Part shown: in pieces, positions 24,705-31,599 of the stretch
How the letters are laid out: each line of letters starts with the position of its first letter
How positions within the stretch are numbered: the stretch's first letter is position 1
Source of the DNA: Dyadobacter sp. CY261
GTDB taxonomy: Bacteria; Bacteroidota; Bacteroidia; Cytophagales; Spirosomataceae
Length of the DNA stretch: 64,000 nt
Assembly: GCF_021440085.1 (NCBI RefSeq)
Contig: NZ_JAKCPW010000005.1
Span: 124,001 to 188,000, forward strand
Direction: 5' to 3'
Made by a program: the position numbers and the translations under genes
The notes under the pieces: model-generated
The model's database searches: none
Told to the model about the DNA's origin: nothing
The model's input: only the letters and a program-made list of their open reading frames with translations

Positions 24705-25034
24705 ATGAAAAGAGGCATGAGACCAGCCCACCCTGGGGCATTGATAAAGGAAACTATCGAGGGACTAAAAGAGGAGACCGGTCACGACTACACCCAGGCT
24801 GAAATTGCAAAGGGCTTGGGCATTACTCGTAAAACACTATCTAACATCCTGAATGAGCATCAGGGGATCAGCCCTGAAATGTGCGTTCGTTTATCCGAAG
24901 CTTTTGGAACTAGCGCTGAATTCTGGCTGGACATTCAACGGAATTACGATCTGTGGCATGCCGAGAGAGCAGTAGAGCGTAAAACGATTCAACATTTCCG
25001 CCCTTTGCAAAACAACGCATTACAGCCAGCTTAA
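24705..25034 (+). CDS. higA: HigA-type antitoxin (Xre helix-turn-helix)
   Basis: This 109-aa antitoxin has a helix-turn-helix at about residues 29-50 (TQAEIAKGLGITRKTLSNI). The HigA signature follows: NEHQGISPEMCVRLSEAF and GTSAEFWLDIQRNYDLW. It neutralises HigB and most likely represses the upstream promoter through the inverted repeat there. Its stop codon is interlocked with the stop of the convergent Fic gene: the four bases TTAA at 25031-25034 serve both. Confidence 0.92.
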   Translation: MKRGMRPAHPGALIKETIEGLKEETGHDYTQAEIAKGLGITRKTLSNILNEHQGISPEMCVRLSEAFGTSAEFWLDIQRNYDLWHAERAVERKTIQHFRPLQNNALQPA

Positions 25035-27172
25035 AATATATCCCCTTTCGCTAGCATGGACAATGTATCTATCACATCAAACTGCTTTCGGTCATCATTG
25101 AATTTTCTCACAGCAAGGGAATCACACCAGAACTTTGTATTATAGCTATTAAACAGTGAATAGGCTGTTTCAATCCAATCCGCTCGCAGCCGCCGGCCGA
25201 TGGTCATATGCGGGCTTTCGAACATGTCGGTCCAGCCTTCGGTGTGGTCTTTTAGAAGTTTGGAATTCAATGCCTGTTTAAGCTGGTTGCAGCGTTCAAC
25301 GATTGCCTTTGAAGATTCACTGGTGAGTTCAATATAGAACGCGCCGCTTGTAGCGAAATGATTAAATCCATTGAATTCCAGTTCAAAAGGACGCAGCGTG
25401 CCTGTCTTATTCACAAGCTCTTTGAGTAGCAGCGGATAGTCATGCTCGTAAGCGTAAAACTCAAACAAGGTAATGTGCGCTTCCGAATTCACACTGTTGA
25501 AAAACCCTCCGACAGCCTGGTTCAATGCCAGTTTCATCTTCCTGACCGCTTCCACAATCTCGGCGGTCGGCCGTATCGCGATCATGTAGCGGGCTGGTTC
25601 CTGCATTTGAAATATTTCCTTGTATTTACTTTCAATCAGTTGAATGTCTTCATGTTCCAAATCAGCAAATTCCTTATCCAATGCCCGGCGTGACAGCCTT
25701 CCCGCATTTTGGGATAAAAAAACCACTAGTAACGACACCATCTTATCCGGCATCGGGATGCGGTCGTCCAGCCAGTTTTTGAATGCGTCGTATCGTTCGA
25801 GGTATTTGATTTCGTCTGGAATCGTGCGGTAGATCGTATGCGCAACGCACTCGAAGAGAAACTCGGCCTGCCTGGTGGCATCGAAATAGCGATAGTAATC
25901 CGCCGTTTCATTTTTGACTTCGACGTTGTGATCGACAGTCGGCTCCCAGTCTATGAATGGAAGAACGGAATGAGAGTAATGCTCCAAAACTGACCGGTAG
26001 TCGCCTATTTTTTCCAGAATCGCCGCCGAAACCGGAAATATCATCTGCTCCGGGCTGAACCGGGTTTGAGCAAGCAGATGGTGAATGATGTACCGGTGAA
26101 GCCGGCCATTGCCATCCACAAACGGGTGAATGAAAACGAAGCCAAATGCGATCGACGCGGCAATCAAAACAGGATGATAGCCCCTTTGCTCCATCAGCTC
26201 AGCAGCTTCAAGAAGCCCCTCCATTAATTCGCCCAGATCTTCCCACCGCGCCGAAATATGATCGGGCATCGGGGTTCCGGTTGACCTATCGTGCTCACCG
26301 ATGAACCCGCCCTCTGTCCGAAAGCCTAGCTGTATCCGACGGGAATCGCCGATCACTATCTGCTGCAAACGCAGTAGTTCCTCCGAAGTAAGTGGCTTGT
26401 CACCGGCCTGCCCGATCGCCTTGCCCCACAGCATAGCCCGGCTTGGCGATGGATTCTCGCCCTCAATCGAAAACGATGCCTTCGAGTCCTTCAACAGCAG
26501 AAATGCCGACGTCCTGGCCAGAATATCCTTGTGGACGTTTTTTAAAGTCGCGTAAGAATGCTTTTCAAGCGATTCTCCAATAAAGTTTTTGAGTTTTTCC
26601 GACTTAAATATCAGCGGACAAAACTGCCGCGTCCCCGGCAAATTATTGCGAATGCGCTGCCTGGGCACGTTGACAGACTTCTCCAATGCAAACTGTAAAT
26701 CCCCATCCAGCAGCGCCACGTAATTCCCCTCCTTCAAATCCGGAATATCGAGCGGCTCGTCCATCAGCCATTCGTACAAGAACCATATTCGTCGGCTGTA
26801 CTGGCCCGTTCGTTCAATGCTCACCAACGCTTCGGCTTCGTTCTTGCCGATGCGCTCGAATAACTTTTTGAAGAATAGTAAGTTAACCCCTTCATATTTC
26901 AAAGCGAAGACCAAATGACCGTAAAGGCTATCTGACGGGGTGTATCTTGCTGTAAACACATTCCAGTGCTCGTCCGACAACTGTTTGTAGCGGGTGCCTA
27001 TTAAAGATAATTTGTCCGGTAAGGGCAATTTGAGCGCAAGCTTTTCTATAATGGCACCGTAACCTACAAGCAAAGCTCTTTCAAGAGCCTGTCTTCCATG
27101 AAAAACAGTTACAAGCTGTGAAAAATGATTATTTTCAGGCCATTCTTCTGAAATACGATTATTCTCCGGCAT
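25031..27172 (-). CDS. Fic-domain protein fused to a C-terminal 2H phosphoesterase (LigT-like) domain
   Basis: This 713-aa protein has an N-terminal region of unknown fold (1-200) and a Fic N-terminal helical region. An inhibitory motif SFSIEG (Ser233, Glu237, Gly238; form S/TxxxE-G/N) follows. The Fic active site HPFVDGNGRLHR (349-360, catalytic His349) is intact, so AMP transfer or a related modification is expected. A helical segment (about 470-525) follows. Residues 527-713 match a 2'-5' RNA ligase-like 2H phosphoesterase with both HxT motifs, HITL (566-569) and HMTI (655-658). Both active sites look complete and the frame is continuous. Fic proteins of this family are usually 300-400 residues. 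The start at 27172 is the only ATG in frame after an upstream stop. Confidence 0.9.
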   Translation of the reverse strand: MPENNRISEEWPENNHFSQLVTVFHGRQALERALLVGYGAIIEKLALKLPLPDKLSLIGTRYKQLSDEHWNVFTARYTPSDSLYGHLVFALKYEGVNLLFFKKLFERIGKNEAEALVSIERTGQYSRRIWFLYEWLMDEPLDIPDLKEGNYVALLDGDLQFALEKSVNVPRQRIRNNLPGTRQFCPLIFKSEKLKNFIGESLEKHSYATLKNVHKDILARTSAFLLLKDSKASFSIEGENPSPSRAMLWGKAIGQAGDKPLTSEELLRLQQIVIGDSRRIQLGFRTEGGFIGEHDRSTGTPMPDHISARWEDLGELMEGLLEAAELMEQRGYHPVLIAASIAFGFVFIHPFVDGNGRLHRYIIHHLLAQTRFSPEQMIFPVSAAILEKIGDYRSVLEHYSHSVLPFIDWEPTVDHNVEVKNETADYYRYFDATRQAEFLFECVAHTIYRTIPDEIKYLERYDAFKNWLDDRIPMPDKMVSLLVVFLSQNAGRLSRRALDKEFADLEHEDIQLIESKYKEIFQMQEPARYMIAIRPTAEIVEAVRKMKLALNQAVGGFFNSVNSEAHITLFEFYAYEHDYPLLLKELVNKTGTLRPFELEFNGFNHFATSGAFYIELTSESSKAIVERCNQLKQALNSKLLKDHTEGWTDMFESPHMTIGRRLRADWIETAYSLFNSYNTKFWCDSLAVRKFNDDRKQFDVIDTLSMLAKGDIF

Positions 27173-27272
27173 AACTTCCTGGCTTTCGGTTCCATTGAGG
27201 TTTGTGAAAAATAATTAATTTCCATGAAAAACGATTATAAAATAATCATTTTTGTGAAAAACGATTATTTTC
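27099..27272. repeat. Palindromic iterons in two similar three-copy blocks over the 5' end of the Fic gene
   Basis: Copies of an imperfectly palindromic unit close to TGAAAAACGATTATTTTC start at 27099 (partial), 27119, 27149, 27205, 27225 and 27255, with an inverted copy at about 27239-27253. Spacings 20-30 and 20-30 recur with an offset of 106 bp, so the upstream block looks like a degenerated duplicate of the first coding block. Inside the gene the units encode ENNRIS and ENNHFS. Confidence 0.7.
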
Positions 27273-27279
27273 GATCTGA

Positions 27280-27534
27280 TTAAAGTGCCTCCCCTCGCCC
27301 AATCCGCTCCACATTCTCAAAAAACGCAATCAACTCCTTAAACGAAAAGTAAGTATCACAAAGCTCCGGGGCGTGGCCTTGTTCTTTGAGGGAGATGATG
27401 TAGCCGGTGAAAATCGTCCAGAGTTCGTCGCGCCAGCTTTCGGCGCTGCTGCTGCTCAGGAGCTTGCCTACCTCGCGGCCATATGCCAGCAATGTCGCAT
27501 CCGTGGGTTCGATAGGGTGTGTTTGTTTGTTCAT
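27280..27534 (-). CDS. Small conserved hypothetical protein
   Basis: The ATG at 27534 (MNKQTHPIEPTDATLLAYGR) gives 84 aa. An upstream in-frame ATG at 27570 adds 12 residues. The sequence is acidic and helical, with DELWTIFTGYIISLKEQGHA and a C-terminal YFSFKELIAFFENVERIGRG. It resembles small uncharacterised proteins found in many Cytophagales near Xre regulators. No catalytic or binding motif is visible. It is divergent from the Xre gene (180-bp gap) and lies just upstream of the Fic gene on the same strand, with the iteron array between. Confidence 0.65.
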   Translation of the reverse strand: MNKQTHPIEPTDATLLAYGREVGKLLSSSSAESWRDELWTIFTGYIISLKEQGHAPELCDTYFSFKELIAFFENVERIGRGEAL

Positions 27535-27713
27535 GGGATCGGTGTCGGAAGTGTGGTATAAATCGTGCATTTACATTTTCCGTAAAGCACGCATTCCTGC
27601 AACCCGTACCCAAGACATACACCCCCGTAACTTACGCCGAAATAGCTGTAAATTACCCGACGACTTCCCGCCGGATTTATATAAATTGCCATTTCAACGA
27701 AATCGCTTTCTGT

Positions 27714-28136
27714 ATGACACATACTACCTCCAACCCGAAGATCCACGAAGGCCGCAACGTGAAACGGTTCCGCGAAATGCTCGGAATCAAACAAGAATTC
27801 TTGGCCTTCGAGCTCGGCAGCGATTGGAACCAGCAAAGAATCTCCACGCTCGAACAGCGCGAAAAAATCGATTCCGACATCCTGGAACAAGTATCAGCTA
27901 TACTCAAAATACCCGTGGAAGCGCTCCGAAATTTCGACGAGGAAAAAGCGGTGAATGTTATTTCGAATACGTTCAATGACAGCTCTATGCTCAATGCCGT
28001 TAATAACAATCCGACTTTTCATCCTATTGATAAGATTATTCAGCTTCATGAGGAGAAGATTGCGCTTTATGAGCGGATGTTGAAGGAGAAGGATGAGATG
28101 ATGGGGCGGTTGGAGAGGTTGATTGATAGACGTTAG
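27714..28136 (+). CDS. Xre-family helix-turn-helix regulator with C-terminal coiled coil
   Basis: The ATG at 27714 (MTHTTSNPKIHEGRNVKRFR) is chosen because the helix-turn-helix starts about 12 residues later. The longer frame from 27519 has no protein-like N-terminus. The 140-aa product has an HTH at about 14-62 (GIKQEFLAFELGSDWNQQRI; ILKIPVEALRNFDEE). It ends in a Glu/Lys-rich helix (IIQLHEEKIALYERMLKEKD) that is probably a dimerising coiled coil. Such proteins are common, often multi-copy, in Cytophagales. It could bind the nearby iterons, but this is inference. Confidence 0.85.
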   Translation: MTHTTSNPKIHEGRNVKRFREMLGIKQEFLAFELGSDWNQQRISTLEQREKIDSDILEQVSAILKIPVEALRNFDEEKAVNVISNTFNDSSMLNAVNNNPTFHPIDKIIQLHEEKIALYERMLKEKDEMMGRLERLIDRR

Positions 28137-28699
28137 CTTGCGTTATAAGACCACCCTGGTAAGCAACCAAATGAAATGAGTTTCCAAGCAGCTGAACATA
28201 ATGATCCAAACATTCATGAATGTTTGGATCATTCTCAGCCAATTAATACCCTATATGCTCTTATAGTCTGCCAATTCACTAAAATTCCAAGGATATAAAT
28301 TTCTGGCAAACATGATATTATTTGTGTAATATTGCTCTGGTAGCACTTTGCATTTAGACTATTATTCTAGGGATTGTAAAGTAAGTCCGGCTTTAAGACA
28401 ATTGACAGCCGATTCTTAGATAATTATCTACTTTACTAATTAGGATAGATGCTAAGACGTTTCTAAAAATCGATGAAATGCTCGTCATACAATGAATTTC
28501 GGCTCGCTATCATTAGCGTGACACCATAAGGTGCCCTATGATGAACAATCTTTATCGATGTTCTTTTCTGTATTTATTAATATTACTTGAAACGCGTAAC
28601 AAGAAACTGAAATAATACTGGCTAGCTCGTCTCAGAAAGGGATCAATGCGAATTAATAATCGCAAGTTACTTGGTGATATTAAACTCCTCTAACTGATA
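28137..28699. other. 563-bp AT-rich intergenic region at the left border of the defence island
   Basis: No open frame of substance is present. The composition changes here from moderate GC to AT-rich, marking the left edge of probable foreign DNA. It contains the 34-bp palindrome described separately and a weak inverted repeat TGCGA...TCGCA at about 28646-28663. No TTG-N19-21-TAnnTTTG promoter stands out, so the promoter of the downstream operon is not identified. Confidence 0.5.
28191..28239. repeat. Perfect 34-bp palindrome with outer arms
   Basis: Bases 28200-28216 and 28217-28233 are exact reverse complements with no loop (left half AATGATCCAAACATTCA). Outside it, GCTGA (28191-28195) pairs with TCAGC (28235-28239). 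There is no T tract. It could be a bidirectional terminator for the Xre gene, a binding site for a large dimeric protein, or a recombination or integration scar. Confidence 0.85.
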
Positions 28700-29698
28700 A
28701 TGCACAATAACAAAATCGTCCTTGGATTTCCATATTCCGGTGCGTTGCTCTGGCTTCTCAATGCTGAAAGGCAGTATAATCAATCAATCAAAGAGAGGTA
28801 TGCAGGAAGCCACCCATACTACGCGACACTCTACGGTGATGAGCATCATAAGATAGTAGATGAGACGGTAAGCCTAACTTTGATGTTCGACGAAATCTAT
28901 CTCGCCCCGGCTGATGTATATCTTCCCGACTATGAAAAATTTAGGGATGGGCAAAAGTACTTTAATAAGGATCTAGGAATTGTGAGCAGCTGGGATTGGT
29001 CGTTTCACTTTGGGTCTTCCGAAGATAGTGTTGCAGGTATTTTAAGTGATCCACTAATAGAGTCGTGCTTGATCAATATTCCAGTAGCGCTTCGAGGACA
29101 ACTAGTCCGTGACGCAATAAACCAACTCTACATTTGTCAAAAATACAACCTTCCTATTTTTGCCAAACCCATATACCTGCAAATGTGTAGCAGGATAAAT
29201 GAGCTATTTATAGGGATAGAAAATCTCCAAACTAAAAGTCCCCTTCCGTACCAAGATGCAATTAAAATTGCATTCCAAACTTCAAGCCTACATTTTAGTA
29301 TTAGCAGCCTAGACGAATATTACGTTCTAAGACAAGAAAAGTCTGTAAAAAGATATGGCGAAGCATTTAGGTCACATATCACAGAACTTTCCAATGGGAA
29401 CCTAGACAAAATATCACTCTACAAAGCTATGGTTGAAGCAATGAACAGAGAGGCCATTTCAAACAAAATAAGCGGCTCAATCGATATTACCTCGTCATTA
29501 ACAAGCATTGCCTCCATAATACCAATAGTTGGCACCGCGACTGGTATAGCGGGAATTGGGCTAGATGCTGCCTCAGCGTTATCAAAAAAATATTCGGATC
29601 ACAATCGCTGGTGGCAATTTGCAGCAAAGATTTCAGAAACACTCACCCGCGATAGGATCGAGAAAGATTACTTGAAATTGATAAATGGCACCGAATGA
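28700..29698 (+). CDS. Unknown protein, first gene of the CBASS-like operon
   Basis: I do not recognise this 332-aa protein. It begins MHNNKIVLGFPYSGALLWLL and has a mixed alpha/beta region to about residue 210. A helical stretch follows, then a Gly/Ala/Ile-rich hydrophobic segment at about 264-294 (ITSSLTSIASIIPIVGTATG) that could insert into or lie on a membrane. A basic/aromatic tail (HNRWWQFAAKISETL) ends it. It has no signal peptide. GC content is far below that of the core genes. It ends 10 bp before the membrane-anchored gene and is evidently co-transcribed with it and the CD-NTase. It may be an effector, a phage sensor or an accessory protein of that system. Confidence 0.7.
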   Translation: MHNNKIVLGFPYSGALLWLLNAERQYNQSIKERYAGSHPYYATLYGDEHHKIVDETVSLTLMFDEIYLAPADVYLPDYEKFRDGQKYFNKDLGIVSSWDWSFHFGSSEDSVAGILSDPLIESCLINIPVALRGQLVRDAINQLYICQKYNLPIFAKPIYLQMCSRINELFIGIENLQTKSPLPYQDAIKIAFQTSSLHFSISSLDEYYVLRQEKSVKRYGEAFRSHITELSNGNLDKISLYKAMVEAMNREAISNKISGSIDITSSLTSIASIIPIVGTATGIAGIGLDAASALSKKYSDHNRWWQFAAKISETLTRDRIEKDYLKLINGTE

Positions 29699-29708
29699 TT
29701 GCTATACT

Positions 29709-30221
29709 ATGAACGACATAGTTCTGTTTTTCAACAACCCTGTTTTTACAATCTTGGGAGGACTGGCTACAATATTTTCAATATGCGCAGCACTCTATTC
29801 ACTTTACTTAATCTTGATTGGAGTTTTACCAGTTTGGGTGAGGCTAGGGAAAAACTTATCTCGAAAGAAAATAGGTATATTTGCAGAAACTGACTATAAC
29901 AGTTTACGAGACTATTTGACAGACTCCGGGCTTTTTAAAGCGCATAACATCTGCCAGATAACAAGAGACTCAACTCATAAGGGAGAAAAATTCACAGTTA
30001 AGTTGCTAAACTATGCAGAATTCTCGGACCGAATTGATCAAGTCATCAGCACAAAAAAAGACAGCGATACACTAGTCATATACTTACCACAGAGCGCCGG
30101 AAGGATAAACGAAGATCATATGAATCAGTTTACCAATATGAGAAACACTATTGTTGTAAACTTACGGGGAAGGTTAATAAATGACATTCTCGTTTCTCTA
30201 ATAACGTCTTCGCATGATTAA
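29709..30221 (+). CDS. Membrane-anchored alpha/beta protein, candidate CBASS effector
   Basis: The ATG at 29709 (MNDIVLFFNNPVFTILGGLA) gives 170 aa. An ATG at 29685 overlaps the previous gene. One long or two short membrane helices occupy about residues 9-43 (TILGGLATIFSICAALYSLY), followed by a basic stop-transfer (GKNLSRKK). A cytoplasmic domain follows (residues 54-170) with an alternating pattern: KIGIFAETDYNSLRDYLTDS, NICQITR, DTLVIYLPQSAGRI, NTIVVNLRGRLINDILVSLI. This looks Rossmann- or TIR-like, but I cannot name the family. CBASS effectors are often membrane proteins with a nucleotide-sensing domain, and this gene overlaps the CD-NTase start by 8 nt. Confidence 0.72.
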   Translation: MNDIVLFFNNPVFTILGGLATIFSICAALYSLYLILIGVLPVWVRLGKNLSRKKIGIFAETDYNSLRDYLTDSGLFKAHNICQITRDSTHKGEKFTVKLLNYAEFSDRIDQVISTKKDSDTLVIYLPQSAGRINEDHMNQFTNMRNTIVVNLRGRLINDILVSLITSSHD

Positions 30222-30987
30222 GGATGAATTAAATCGATTGCTGAGATCTTACGTTAAGGAAAATCTATCGCCAAACAAAAGCGATATTGCGTTTGTAAGC
30301 AAGATTTATCAGTCTTTCTGTGAACTATTGGGCAACCAGAACTGCTTGCAAATCGGATCTTACCCCCGCTATACATCTGTTAGACCAATCCATGACCTTG
30401 ACGTCTTATATATCATGGGAAATTGGCATCAAACAAATATACTTCCCTTCAAAGATCTCACTACCCTTGCTGAAAAATTTGGGCGCGAATATAAAAACCC
30501 CACAGGCCATAACATCAAGATCCAGGTTCAAACCCATTCAATAACTTTCCAATTTGTATCAAATGATTCGGAAATATTTGCTGTCGACCTAGTCCCTGCA
30601 TTGCGTGATACGATAAACGAATTTGGAAAATACACCTTCTATGTGCCCGAAGTAATCAAGTTAAGGCGTGGTGATAAGCGCAAGATGTTTTACAAACAAC
30701 ATCTTGCACAACCGCAAGAAATAGAATGGATAAAAACAGATCCCCTAGGCTATATCCAAATTGCATCTGAAATAAACGAACAAAATTCAGATTTCAGAAA
30801 AGCTGTCAAATTTGTAAAGGGATGGAAATATTATTGCAAATCAATTGACGATGAGTTTAGCTTAAAGTCATTTCATATTGAGCAAATCATTACGGAAATG
30901 TGCAAAGAGATAATGACATTTGATGCATTTGATTTGATATTCTATTTTTTTTTACCCTTGCAGAAAAGATTCAATCCCCGTCAATAA
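30214..30987 (+). CDS. CD-NTase (SMODS) catalytic half of a CBASS nucleotidyltransferase, ends by frameshift
   Basis: The product is 257 aa in this frame. It shows the cGAS/DncV-like nucleotidyltransferase core: GSYPRYTSVRPIHDLDV with GS at 48-49 and metal ligands Asp61 and Asp63, and the third acidic residue in FAVDLVPA (Asp125). Helical C-terminal segments follow (DFRKAVKFVKGWKYYCKSID). Such enzymes make cyclic or linear oligonucleotide signals upon phage infection. The reading frame leaves homology in a T9 tract at 30945-30953 and stops 33 nt later. The rest of the expected protein continues in the -1 frame (see the next entry). The start overlaps the upstream gene by 8 nt. The gene is AT-rich. 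Confidence 0.88.
   Translation: MIKDELNRLLRSYVKENLSPNKSDIAFVSKIYQSFCELLGNQNCLQIGSYPRYTSVRPIHDLDVLYIMGNWHQTNILPFKDLTTLAEKFGREYKNPTGHNIKIQVQTHSITFQFVSNDSEIFAVDLVPALRDTINEFGKYTFYVPEVIKLRRGDKRKMFYKQHLAQPQEIEWIKTDPLGYIQIASEINEQNSDFRKAVKFVKGWKYYCKSIDDEFSLKSFHIEQIITEMCKEIMTFDAFDLIFYFFLPLQKRFNPRQ
30945..30954 (+). other. T9A slippery tract joining the two CD-NTase frames
   Basis: Nine T followed by A. In the upstream reading frame the last bases parse as T-TTT-TTA (30948-30954), which is the classic U-UUU-UUA heptamer for -1 ribosomal slippage. A -1 shift here joins the catalytic half to the sensor half with no stop in between. Polymerase slippage or phase variation of the tract length would have the same result. 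Confidence 0.7.
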
Positions 30988-31541
30988 GGGATCGAGGAGA
31001 TCGTTCTAAATTTATTGATGACTATTTGCTTGATTTAACAAGTTCGCAAAAAGACATGATTAAATCATCTGCCGAATCAATTCTTATATCACTTGAAAAT
31101 ATTGACCAAAATTCCGTTATTGAAACAATAATTAAATCTGGTTTGGATGGACGAAGTCATAAACAAGAAGAATTTTTATTTGATCAAAAAATACCTACCC
31201 TAATCGATCCGCACTTAGAATTTAGTATTGATGGATTCATAGCGACTCAGAATGGATTTCGCGACTTTCGAGCACGGCTCAAAAATTTAAATGGGATTGT
31301 TGATAAAAATAATCGAATCGACTTCAAAATAATAGATAGTAATTTCCAAAAGGATAGCACCAAATGGAAGGTCAAGAACGACAACAATGCACCAGAACCA
31401 CGAGGCGAGATTTCCGATCATAAAACTCTTAATAACCCGGAAAAAACTGCATATCTTGGACACCATTATGTTGAATGCTATGCAATCAAAAATAACATAT
31501 GCATTGCCAAAGACCGAGTGGAGGTAGTTGTTAGAAAATAG
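30951..31541 (+). CDS. AGS-C sensor half of the CD-NTase (in the -1 frame)
   Basis: This frame has no start codon of its own near the tract. Read from 30951 it gives LAEKIQSPSIRDRGDRSKF and then IDDYLLDLTSS, a linker typical of SMODS nucleotidyltransferases. It ends in the Adenylyl/Guanylyl and SMODS C-terminal sensor domain (TKWKVKNDNNAPEPRGEI; GHHYVECYAIKNNICIAKDR; VEVVVRK). Together with 30214-30950 it would form one protein of about 442 aa. A TTG at 31026 could start a separate fragment. Either the gene is inactivated, or expression depends on slippage at the T9 tract. Confidence 0.85.
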   Translation, partial: FTLAEKIQSPSIRDRGDRSKFIDDYLLDLTSSQKDMIKSSAESILISLENIDQNSVIETIIKSGLDGRSHKQEEFLFDQKIPTLIDPHLEFSIDGFIATQNGFRDFRARLKNLNGIVDKNNRIDFKIIDSNFQKDSTKWKVKNDNNAPEPRGEISDHKTLNNPEKTAYLGHHYVECYAIKNNICIAKDRVEVVVRK

Positions 31542-31599
31542 CCTCTGCAAATATTTATTAAGATTACCCTAACTATACAAGATTTGGAATTATCCACGC

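Noticed and set aside
25031..27172. The Fic and 2H parts as two separate genes merged by an error
   Set aside because: The frame is continuous with a helical linker (about 470-525) typical of Fic C-termini, and no start codon with upstream signals or homopolymer tract marks the junction.
27099..27272. CRISPR-like array from the regularly spaced 18-bp units
   Set aside because: The units are palindromic and spaced by only 20, 30 or 56 bp, and some lie inside a coding region. An operator array or duplication explains them better.
30214..30987. CD-NTase fragment as an ordinary poly(A) polymerase or CCA-adding enzyme
   Set aside because: The spacing of GSY to DLDV, the VDLVP strand, the AGS-C domain in the adjoining frame, and the effector-like neighbours fit the CD-NTase family rather than a tRNA enzyme.
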